Shown here one piece after another: positions 54,201 through 64,000 of a DNA stretch of 64,000 nt (position 1 is its first letter; every line of letters begins with the position of its first letter). A program made the position numbers and the translations under genes. The stretch spans positions 1,240,001-1,304,000 of the forward strand of contig NZ_CP038438.1 in the NCBI RefSeq assembly GCF_004683905.1, written 5' to 3'. The notes beneath the pieces were generated by a model that saw nothing but the letters and a program-made list of their open reading frames with translations, did no database searches and was not told the DNA's origin. The DNA is from Pseudomonas fluorescens. GTDB lineage: Bacteria > Pseudomonadota > Gammaproteobacteria > Pseudomonadales > Pseudomonadaceae.

Positions 54201-54820
54201 AGGGTGAGAAAGACACTCTGGGCCTGTACCTGACCGGTCACCCGATCGACGAGTACGAAGGCGAGATTCGCCGTTTCGCCCGGCAGCGCATCATCGACCT
54301 GAAACCGGCCCGCGACACGCAAACCGTGGCCGGGATGATCATTGCTCTGCGGGTGATGAAGAACAAGAAGGGCGACAAGATGGGCTTTATCACCCTCGAC
54401 GACCGCTCAGGGCGGATCGAGGCGTCGCTGTTCGCCGATGCGTTCCACTCCGCGCAGTCACTGCTGCAGACCGACGCGATGGTGGTGGTTGAAGGCGAGG
54501 TCAGCAACGACGACTTCTCCGGCGGCCTGCGCCTGCGGGTCAAACGGGTGATGAGCATGGAAGATGCGCGGACCAATCTGGCCGAGAGCCTGCGCCTGAA
54601 GCTGCACACTCAGGACTTGAAAGGCGATCAGCTACGCTGGTTGGGTGAGCTGCTCAAGCGTCACCGCGGGGCGTGCCCGATCACCATGGAGTACACCAGC
54701 CCGGATGCGAAGACCTTGCTGCAGTTCGGCGAGACCTGGCGAATCGACCCGGCGGATGCGTTGATTCAAGCCCTGCGTGACCAGTTCGGGCGAGACAACG
54801 TCTTCCTCCAATACCGTTGA
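51299..54820 (+). CDS. dnaE: DNA polymerase III alpha subunit DnaE
   Basis: The replicative polymerase subunit. At 1173 residues it is full length for DnaE1. The N-terminal PHP domain is seen in FVHLRLHTEYSLVDGLVRI. The catalytic palm has GPGRGSGAGSLVAYV and PDFDVDFCMDGRD with D403, D405 and D407. The finger region includes GYGFNKSHSAAYGLVSYQTA. The C-terminal part has helix-hairpin-helix and OB domains (VAGMIIALRVMKNKKGDKMG) and ends in the tau-binding tail. No intein or frameshift is present. It is upstream of accA, an arrangement shared with E. coli. Confidence 0.98.
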   Translation: MPASFVHLRLHTEYSLVDGLVRIKPLVKALTGMNMPAVAVTDQNNMCSLVKFYKNAMGAGIKPICGADLWLSNKDPDGPLSRISLLVMNAKGYRNLTELISRGFIDGQRNGMIIIEREWVAEANEGLIMLSAAKEGEIGMAMISGNPDEAETLAREWMAVFPDRFYLEIQRTNRPNDEEQLHGAVALADKLGAPLVATNDVRFIKQEDFAAHETRVCIGEGRALDDPRRSKNYSDQQYLKSAQEMAELFSDIPDAIENTVEIAKRCNIDVKLGKHFLPDYPIPDGMTIDEYFRKVSFDGLEDRLSVLLPKDTTEDYDAKRQVYVDRLNFELDIIIQMGFPGYFLIVMDFIQWAKNNGVPVGPGRGSGAGSLVAYVQKITDLDPLEYDLLFERFLNPERVSMPDFDVDFCMDGRDRVIDYVAEKYGRNAVSQIITFGSMAAKAVVRDVARAQGKSFGLADRLSKMIPFEVGMTLEKAYEQEEILRDFIKVDEEAAEIWEMARKLEGVVRNVGKHAGGVVIAPTKLTDFSPIYCDEAGDGLVTQFDKDDVEAAGLVKFDFLGLRTLTIIDWALKTINRDRAKVNEPPLDIAFIPLDDKPTYQLLQKAETTAVFQLESRGMKELIKKLKPDCLEDLIALVALFRPGPLQSGMVDDFINRKHGRAELAYPHPDYQYEGLQPVLAPTYGIILYQEQVMQIAQVMAGYTLGGADMLRRAMGKKKPEEMAKQRGGFIEGCASNNIDADLAGNIFDLVEKFAGYGFNKSHSAAYGLVSYQTAWLKAHYPAPFMAAVLSADMHNTDKVVTLIEEVRTMKLRLDAPDVNTSEFKFTVNDEGRIVYGLGAIKGVGEGPVEAITEARQAGPFKDLFDFCARVDLKRINKRTLDGLIRSGALDRLGPYFHDEQKAYQANIDRNRAVLLAAMEEAIKSAEQTARTRDSGHADLFGGLFVEEDADVYATHRKAKELTLKERLKGEKDTLGLYLTGHPIDEYEGEIRRFARQRIIDLKPARDTQTVAGMIIALRVMKNKKGDKMGFITLDDRSGRIEASLFADAFHSAQSLLQTDAMVVVEGEVSNDDFSGGLRLRVKRVMSMEDARTNLAESLRLKLHTQDLKGDQLRWLGELLKRHRGACPITMEYTSPDAKTLLQFGETWRIDPADALIQALRDQFGRDNVFLQYR

Positions 54821-54877
54821 CCGGCAAGTGCCATCATTGCGCTTGCCCACAACCTGAATTTTTAATCTCGACCTCAG

Positions 54878-54904
54878 CGCGCCTCTCCCTTAAGGTAGGG
54901 CGCG
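54878..54904 (+). promoter_or_regulatory. Hairpin in the accA leader
   Basis: CGCGCC and GGCGCG pair across an inner CTTAAG palindrome, 56 bp upstream of the accA start. It may be a dnaE terminator or part of an accA leader; the direction of effect is unknown. Confidence 0.3.
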
Positions 54905-54959
54905 AATAGACAACCGGCCGGCCCAAGCTCATTTGGGACACGACCCAAGACGGACGCCT

Positions 54960-55907
54960 ATGAACCCGAATTTTCTAGATTTCGAACAGCCGATCGCCGA
55001 CCTGCAAGCCAAGATCGAAGAGTTGCGCTTGGTCGGTAATGACAATTCGCTGAATATCGGCGATGAGATCTCCCGCCTGCAGGACAAGAGCCGCACGCTG
55101 ACCGAAGACATCTTCGGCAAGCTGACCAGCTGGCAGATCGCACGCCTGGCGCGTCACCCGAAACGCCCGTACACCCTCGACTACATCGAGCACATCTTCA
55201 CCGAGTTCGACGAACTGCACGGTGACCGTCACTTCTCCGACGACGCCGCCATTGTGGGTGGCGTGGCACGTCTGGAAGACCAGCCGGTGATGATCATCGG
55301 TCACCAGAAGGGCCGTGAAGTGCGCGAGAAGGTACGCCGCAACTTCGGCATGCCGCGTCCGGAAGGCTACCGCAAGGCCTGCCGTCTGATGGAAATGGCC
55401 GAGCGTTTCAAGATGCCGATCCTGACCTTCATCGACACCCCGGGTGCTTACCCCGGGATTGACGCTGAAGAGCGCAACCAGAGCGAAGCGATTGCCTGGA
55501 ACCTGCGCGTGATGTCGCGCCTGAAGACCCCGATCATCGCCACCGTTATCGGTGAAGGTGGTTCCGGCGGTGCACTGGCGATCGGTGTCTGCGATCAGCT
55601 GAACATGCTGCAATATTCGACCTACGCGGTGATCTCGCCGGAAGGTTGCGCTTCGATTCTGTGGAAAACCGCCGAAAAGGCACCGGACGCCGCAGAGGCG
55701 ATGGGCATCACTGCCGAGCGCCTGAAAGGCCTGGGCATCGTCGACAAGGTGATCGGCGAGCCACTGGGCGGCGCCCACCGTGATCCGGCCGCTGCCGCTG
55801 CGTCGATCCGTGCCGAGCTGAGCTCGCAACTGGCGATGCTGAAAAAGTTCGACAACGAAGCGCTGCTCAAGCGTCGTTACGATCGTCTGATGAGCTACGG
55901 TCTCTGA
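54960..55907 (+). CDS. accA: Acetyl-CoA carboxylase carboxyltransferase subunit alpha
   Basis: AccA pairs with AccD to transfer carboxyl from carboxybiotin to acetyl-CoA, giving malonyl-CoA for fatty-acid synthesis. The 315-residue protein shows the N-terminal helical region [20 protein letters not shown] and the crotonase-fold core [40 protein letters not shown] and [18 protein letters not shown]. The ATG follows a weak GACGGA site; a nine-codon extension upstream is not supported. tilS follows after a REP pair. Confidence 0.97.
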   Translation: MNPNFLDFEQPIADLQAKIEELRLVGNDNSLNIGDEISRLQDKSRTLTEDIFGKLTSWQIARLARHPKRPYTLDYIEHIFTEFDELHGDRHFSDDAAIVGGVARLEDQPVMIIGHQKGREVREKVRRNFGMPRPEGYRKACRLMEMAERFKMPILTFIDTPGAYPGIDAEERNQSEAIAWNLRVMSRLKTPIIATVIGEGGSGGALAIGVCDQLNMLQYSTYAVISPEGCASILWKTAEKAPDAAEAMGITAERLKGLGIVDKVIGEPLGGAHRDPAAAAASIRAELSSQLAMLKKFDNEALLKRRYDRLMSYGL

Positions 55908-55924
55908 CAGATCTCGCAATACCC

Positions 55925-56018
55925 AATGTGGGAGCGGGCTTGCTCGCGAAAGCGGTATAACATTCGACAGATGTGTTGAATGTTGAAACGCCTTCGCGAG
56001 CAAGCCCGCTCCCACATT
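55925..56018. repeat. REP pair, outward-facing, abutting the tilS ribosome-binding site
   Basis: AATGTGGGAGCGGGCTTGCT and its inverted copy end about 22 bp before the tilS ATG. It lies between co-directional accA and tilS, so any transcript running from accA into tilS must carry this large hairpin close to the start codon. Confidence 0.9.
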
Positions 56019-56040
56019 TGATTTGGGCCAAGAGAAAGAT

Positions 56041-57369
56041 ATGGGTCAGTCCGTGAGTGATCTGCCTTCCCGGCTTCTGCGCAATCTTACAGCTTGGCGC
56101 AACGCCAAGGCTTGGCGCGTGGCTTTCTCCGGCGGTCTGGATTCCACCGTCCTGCTGCATCTGCTTGCGCATCTCGCAAAACACCATTCCCTGCCGGCGC
56201 TCAGCGCCATCCATATCCACCATGGCCTCCAGGCTGCGGCTGATGCGTGGCCGGCGCATTGTCAGTCGGTCTGCGATGCGCTGGGTGTGCCGCTGCACGT
56301 GATGCGGGTGACGGTGCAACCCGGCGCCAGTCTTGAAAGAGCGGCGCGGGAGGCGCGGTATGCGGCGTTCGCATCGCTGACCGAGGCTGGGGATTTGTTT
56401 CTGACGGGTCAGCACCGTGACGATCAGGCCGAAACCCTGTTGTTTCGTTTAATGCGCGGTGCCGGTGTTCGCGGACTTTCGGCGATGCCGGCGCAGCGAC
56501 CGTTGGGGCAGGGCACGCTGCTGCGGCCATTGCTCGATATCACGCGCGCCGAGCTTGAGGCTTACGCCCGCGCGCATCAGTTGAACTGGATCGAAGACCC
56601 GTCAAACCAGGATCGGCAGTTCTCGCGCAACTACCTGCGCCATCAGGTGCTGCCGTTGCTCACCGCGCGCTGGCCGCAGGCGCAGGCGAGCATGGCCCGC
56701 AGTGCGGCGCACCTGCGTGAGGCGCAAGGCCTGCTCGATGAGCTGGCGCAGCTCGATCTCGCGCAAGCCGCCACGCCGAGCGAGCTTTCATGGCTGGGCC
56801 TACCGTCGCTGGAGCTGGCGCCGCTGAAGAGTCTGTCCGCCGCTCGTCAGCGCAATGCACTCAGCCACTGGCTCGAACCGCTGACCCGGTTGCCCGACAC
56901 TGACCATTGGTCGGGTTGGAACGACCTATGCGGTGCTGCCAGCGATGCATCCCCGGTCTGGCGTCTGGCCGACGGTGAGCTGCATCGCAGCGCCGGCCGG
57001 GTTTGGTGGTTGAGCGGAGGCTGGCTGCGGGCGCCAGCGGTCAGCGTCGAGTGGCCTGACCCGTCGACGCCGCTACGCTTGGCGAATAACGGGCGTGTCA
57101 TGTTCAGCGGGCAGACTCCCGTCGGGCCGCTGCGCATTGGCTATCGGCAGGGCGGCGAGCTGATGCATCTGGCGGGGCGCGGCCACCGCGATCTCAAGCG
57201 CCTGCTCAATGAGCGCGCGGTGCCGGGCTTCGTCCGTGGCAGATTGCCGCTGCTGTTTCGCGGCGCAGAATTGCTCGCCGTGGCGAACCTGCCGGGGCTT
57301 GACGGGCAGGGGCCGGACGGCTGGAAATTGCATTGGCAGCCAACAGACGAAGATCAAGGTTTGAGATGA
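56041..57369 (+). CDS. tilS: tRNA(Ile)-lysidine synthetase TilS
   Basis: TilS converts C34 of the CAU anticodon of tRNA-Ile2 to lysidine, changing decoding from AUG to AUA. The 442-residue protein has the PP-loop ATP site SGGLDS at residues 30-35, HIHHGLQAAADAWPAHC, FLTGQHRDDQAETLLFRLMR and the tRNA-binding C-terminal domains (HLAGRGHRDLKRLLNERAVP). The ATG with AGAGAAAG is used instead of a TTG six codons earlier that lies just past the REP pair. Essential in most bacteria. Confidence 0.96.
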   Translation: MGQSVSDLPSRLLRNLTAWRNAKAWRVAFSGGLDSTVLLHLLAHLAKHHSLPALSAIHIHHGLQAAADAWPAHCQSVCDALGVPLHVMRVTVQPGASLERAAREARYAAFASLTEAGDLFLTGQHRDDQAETLLFRLMRGAGVRGLSAMPAQRPLGQGTLLRPLLDITRAELEAYARAHQLNWIEDPSNQDRQFSRNYLRHQVLPLLTARWPQAQASMARSAAHLREAQGLLDELAQLDLAQAATPSELSWLGLPSLELAPLKSLSAARQRNALSHWLEPLTRLPDTDHWSGWNDLCGAASDASPVWRLADGELHRSAGRVWWLSGGWLRAPAVSVEWPDPSTPLRLANNGRVMFSGQTPVGPLRIGYRQGGELMHLAGRGHRDLKRLLNERAVPGFVRGRLPLLFRGAELLAVANLPGLDGQGPDGWKLHWQPTDEDQGLR

Positions 57370-60125
<2,756 letters not shown>

Positions 60126-60143
60126 AGCTCAATTCTCCGGTAA

Positions 60144-61571
<1,428 letters not shown>

Positions 61572-61742
61572 GCAGTAGATGTTAAAAAGACACCGGATTG
61601 TGTCGGAAAAGTCGTGACAGCGATGGATTTGCCACTAATCTGATGCCTTACATGCACAAGCCTGGATCTTCCAGGCTTCGTGCTATCAGACGTTTCAAAG
61701 TTTTCGCGTGGCTGTCTTTTTTCACTGGATACCTGATATTCG

Positions 61743-62021
61743 ATGCGCAGTCCTTACTGGTTGTTTCTCGTTTTGCTCTTGCTGCTGGCCGGTCTGCAGT
61801 ACCGCCTGTGGGTGGGCAATGGCAGTCTGGCGCAGGTCGCCGAGCTGAAGCAGCAGATTGCTGATCAGCACGCCGAGAACGAAGGCTTGCTGGAGCGCAA
61901 TCGGGTGATGGACGCTGAAGTCAGCGAGTTGAAAAAAGGCATGGAGACCGTTGAAGAGCGGGCTCGCCATGAGCTGGGCATGGTCAAGGACGGTGAAACC
62001 CTTTACCAGCTCGCGCAATGA
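61743..62021 (+). CDS. ftsB: Cell division protein FtsB
   Basis: FtsB forms the FtsQLB complex that links early and late divisome assembly. The 92-residue bitopic protein has one N-terminal membrane helix (residues about 5-21, YWLFLVLLLLLAGLQYRLW), then a periplasmic coiled coil (LAQVAELKQQIADQHAENEG) and the conserved end ERARHELGMVKDGETLYQL. The stop overlaps the ispD start (ATGA). The eno-ftsB-ispD order is conserved among gamma-proteobacteria. Confidence 0.95.
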   Translation: MRSPYWLFLVLLLLLAGLQYRLWVGNGSLAQVAELKQQIADQHAENEGLLERNRVMDAEVSELKKGMETVEERARHELGMVKDGETLYQLAQ

Positions 62022-62725
62022 TCGATTCTCTGCCGGCCTTCTGGGCCGTGATTCCTGCCGCGGGCGTCGGTGCCCGAATGGCCGCAGACCGTCCCAAGCA
62101 ATACCTGCAACTGGGCGGGCGCACAATTCTCGAACACAGCCTCGGCTGTTTCCTTGATCACCCGAGCCTCAAGGGGCTGGTGGTCAGTCTGGCTGTTGAT
62201 GATCCTTATTGGCCAAACCTGGCTTGCGCCAGCGACTCGCGGATTCAGCGGGTCGAGGGCGGCACGGAGCGTTCCGGGTCGGTGCTGAACGCTTTGCTGC
62301 ATTTGCATGCGCAGGGTGCCGATGACGATGACTGGGTGCTGGTGCACGATGCGGCACGGCCCAACCTGAGTCGCGACGATCTCGACAAGTTGCTGGTTGA
62401 ACTGGCGGATGATGCCGTCGGCGGTCTGCTGGCCGTGCCGGCGCGCGATACCCTGAAGCGGGTCGACAAGCACGGTCGTGTGCTTGAAACCGTGGATCGC
62501 AGCGTGATCTGGCAAGCCTATACGCCGCAGATGTTCCGTCTCGGTGCCTTGCATCGGGCGTTGGCCGACAGTCTGGTGGCGGATGCGGTGATTACCGATG
62601 AAGCCTCGGCGATGGAGTGGGCCGGTCTGGCGCCGCGCCTGATCGAAGGGCGAGCGGACAACCTCAAGGTCACCCGGCCGGAAGACCTTGAGTGGTTGCG
62701 TCAACGCTGGGCCAATCGCCGCTAA
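62018..62725 (+). CDS. ispD: 2-C-methyl-D-erythritol 4-phosphate cytidylyltransferase
   Basis: IspD transfers CMP from CTP to MEP in the non-mevalonate isoprenoid pathway, two enzymes after Dxr. The 235-residue Rossmann-like protein has the CTP loop VIPAAGVGARMAADRPKQYL, GGTERSGSVLNALL, VLVHDAARPNLSRDDLDKL and the C-terminal ITDEASAMEWAGLAPRLIEG with NLKVTRPEDL. It is coupled to ftsB. ispF, often next to it in other bacteria, does not follow directly here; a REP pair and a convergent LysR gene do. Confidence 0.96.
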   Translation: MIDSLPAFWAVIPAAGVGARMAADRPKQYLQLGGRTILEHSLGCFLDHPSLKGLVVSLAVDDPYWPNLACASDSRIQRVEGGTERSGSVLNALLHLHAQGADDDDWVLVHDAARPNLSRDDLDKLLVELADDAVGGLLAVPARDTLKRVDKHGRVLETVDRSVIWQAYTPQMFRLGALHRALADSLVADAVITDEASAMEWAGLAPRLIEGRADNLKVTRPEDLEWLRQRWANRR

Positions 62726-62747
62726 GTGCTGTGGCGCTTGTTTGATC

Positions 62748-62847
62748 GCTTTCGCGAGCAAGCCCGCTCCCACCCTTGAATTGCGCCGAACACAAATTTT
62801 GCATTCACCGCCGATCCCCTGTGGGAGCGGGCTTGCTCGCGAAGGCG
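62748..62847. repeat. REP pair, inward-facing, between convergent genes
   Basis: CTTTCGCGAGCAAGCCCGCT (ending in CCCAC) and its inverted copy have their GTGGG ends facing inward across a 47-bp AT-richer centre without complementary arms. It lies between the ispD and LysR-gene 3' ends. Confidence 0.88.
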
Positions 62848-62869
62848 TCCGCACAGACAACCCATTCAA

Positions 62870-63766
62870 TCAGCCCCGATACTCCGGCCGCTCGGCCAAT
62901 CCTTCCTTCAAGTAATCCACCAGCTTGCGCACCTTCGGCGACAAATGCCGCTGCTGTGGATACAACGCCCACACCGCCGTATTCGGCGGCTGATGCGCCT
63001 CCAGCAGCGAAATCAGCGCACCACTGTGCAAATGCTCCAGCACGTAATAGTCCGGCAACTGACACAAGCCGACCCCTTGCAGCGCCGCATCCAGCACCGC
63101 TTGCCCACTGTTGCAGCGCCAGTTTCCCTGTACGCGCTGGGAAAACTCCCGGCCGTTCTGTTCCAGTTGCCACAGGTCCGAACTGCCGATCAGGCAATTG
63201 TGCCGGCTCAGTTCCGACAAGCTGTGTGGGCGGCCATACCGTTCCACGTAGGACGGAGACGCGCACAGGTACATCCGACGCGGCGCCAGGCGGGTGGCGA
63301 CCAATCGAGAATCCTGCAGGCGACCCAGGCGGATCGCCAGATCCAACCCTTCATGCACCAGGTCGAGTTGGCGGTTACTCAGCTCGATATCAACGCGCAG
63401 TTGCGGGTATTGCCCCATGAACCGCGTCACCAACGGCACGATAAACCGCTCGCCATAGGCCACGGCGCAGGTCATGCGCAGCATGCCTTTCGGTTCGCTG
63501 GTCAGGTCGCCGACCGCGCGCAGAGCTTCTTCGCGACCGTCCTGCAGGCGCTGACAATGCTGCAGAAAGGTCTGACCGGCTTCGGTCAGGGTCACACGAC
63601 GGGTGCTGCGGTAGAGCAGGCGCGTCTGTAATCGATCCTCCAGCCGTACGATTTGTCGACTGATGTGTGAGGAAGAAACCCCAAGGCGTTCGGCCGCAGC
63701 GGTGAATTGGCTGCATTCGGCGACGGCGACGAACTCGTCGATACCTTCCCAGCGGTTTTCGGACAT
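62870..63766 (-). CDS. LysR-family transcriptional regulator
   Basis: A 298-residue LysR regulator. The N-terminal winged helix-turn-helix covers residues about 8-65 (EFVAVAECSQFTAAAERLGV, SSSHISRQIVRLEDRL), and the effector-binding domain starts near residue 90 (GMLRMTCAVAYGERFIVPLV). The ATG with an AGGGAT site is used; a TTG seven codons upstream is weaker. It is divergent from the class III alcohol dehydrogenase gene across 115 bp, so control of that gene is the natural hypothesis. The effector is unknown. Confidence 0.9.
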   Translation of the reverse strand: MSENRWEGIDEFVAVAECSQFTAAAERLGVSSSHISRQIVRLEDRLQTRLLYRSTRRVTLTEAGQTFLQHCQRLQDGREEALRAVGDLTSEPKGMLRMTCAVAYGERFIVPLVTRFMGQYPQLRVDIELSNRQLDLVHEGLDLAIRLGRLQDSRLVATRLAPRRMYLCASPSYVERYGRPHSLSELSRHNCLIGSSDLWQLEQNGREFSQRVQGNWRCNSGQAVLDAALQGVGLCQLPDYYVLEHLHSGALISLLEAHQPPNTAVWALYPQQRHLSPKVRKLVDYLKEGLAERPEYRG

Positions 63767-63881
63767 TTGATTATCCCTGTACAGCAATAATATTTTGCAT
63801 TTGTCCGGATTATTAATCAGTTGGCGCTGAACTACACTGCCGGTCTGGTTTTTTATTCATTGGATTCACTGGAGAGTCAGC

Positions 63882-64000
63882 ATGATCAAGTCGCGCGCCG
63901 CCGTTGCCTTCGAGGCCAAGAAGCCGCTGGAAATCGTAGAAGTCGATGTGGCCATGCCCAAGGCCGGTGAAGTGTTGCTGCGCGTGGTGGCTTCCGGGGT
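63882..64000 (+). CDS. adhC: S-(hydroxymethyl)glutathione dehydrogenase / class III alcohol dehydrogenase, N-terminal part
   Basis: Only the first 39 codons are inside the window. The sequence [39 protein letters not shown] is the standard beginning of glutathione-dependent formaldehyde dehydrogenase (FrmA/AdhC), a zinc, NAD-linked enzyme that detoxifies formaldehyde as S-hydroxymethylglutathione. A GGAGAG site precedes the ATG. The catalytic zinc ligands lie beyond the window. The divergent LysR gene is the likely regulator, and an esterase gene (fghA) would be expected next. Confidence 0.88.
   Translation, partial: MIKSRAAVAFEAKKPLEIVEVDVAMPKAGEVLLRVVASG

Overview
The window is a 64-kb piece of a Pseudomonas chromosome, most likely of the P. 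fluorescens group. The evidence is the housekeeping gene order (adk-tsaB ... rsmJ ... plsB ... dapD ... glnD-map-rpsB-tsf-pyrH-frr-uppS-cdsA-dxr-rseP-bamA-skp-lpxD-fabZ-lpxA-lpxB-rnhB-dnaE-accA-tilS-pyrG-kdsA-eno-ftsB-ispD), the GC-rich codon use, and many intergenic REP palindromes of the types common in fluorescent pseudomonads. I recall the same backbone in P. aeruginosa PAO1, including a mexL-mexJ-mexK efflux locus between adk and plsB. No tRNA, rRNA, prophage, insertion sequence or CRISPR array was seen.

Layout. Positions 1-5.6 kb hold the end of adk, tsaB and a run of small or poorly known genes (two unknowns, DUF72, a PEP-mutase-like enzyme, an extensin-like protein), then rsmJ. Positions 5.6-10.6 kb hold a TetR repressor divergent from an RND efflux adaptor and pump, with a palindromic operator candidate between them. 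Positions 10.6-12.4 kb are the longest gene-free stretch. It has a roughly 300-bp recurrent-looking block, a 1.1-kb tandem array of 72-bp REP-containing units in which two REP families alternate, and a highly structured leader in front of a DUF6124-like gene. Positions 12.9-20.3 kb carry DUF4197, two YbaY-like genes, plsB, a cold-shock gene, an unknown acidic protein, rlmA and dapE. Positions 20.5-27.7 kb carry an NdvB-like GH17-GT2 glucan synthase, tcdA, the csdA/csdE sulfur-transfer pair, dapD and an ArsC/YffB-type reductase. Positions 27.9-32.6 kb carry a CPA1 antiporter, two AT-richer tandem metzincin proteases (the clearest accessory insert) and dapC. From 32.7 to 55.9 kb there is a nearly gap-free block of essential genes with no REP element. 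Accessory-type intergenic DNA returns after accA, and the window ends in a LysR regulator and the start of a class III alcohol dehydrogenase.

How the genes connect. TsaB (t6A synthesis) and TcdA with CsdA/CsdE (cyclisation of t6A to ct6A) act on the same tRNA base. DapD, DapC and DapE catalyse three consecutive steps of the succinylase branch to diaminopimelate and lysine. Dxr and IspD (MEP pathway) and UppS (undecaprenyl-PP) supply the lipid carrier. AccA, FabZ, PlsB, CdsA, LpxD/A/B and KdsA build fatty acids, phospholipids and lipid A-Kdo, while BamA, Skp and RseP handle outer-membrane proteins and envelope stress. GlnD is the nitrogen sensor.

Most unusual signals: the REP-derived minisatellite with higher-order periodicity, the folded leader whose predicted transcription start coincides with its first stem, the signal-less metzincin pair next to near-identical hairpins, and a correlation between REP-pair orientation and convergent gene ends. 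All structural statements come from reading the sequence by eye. No database or folding program was run.
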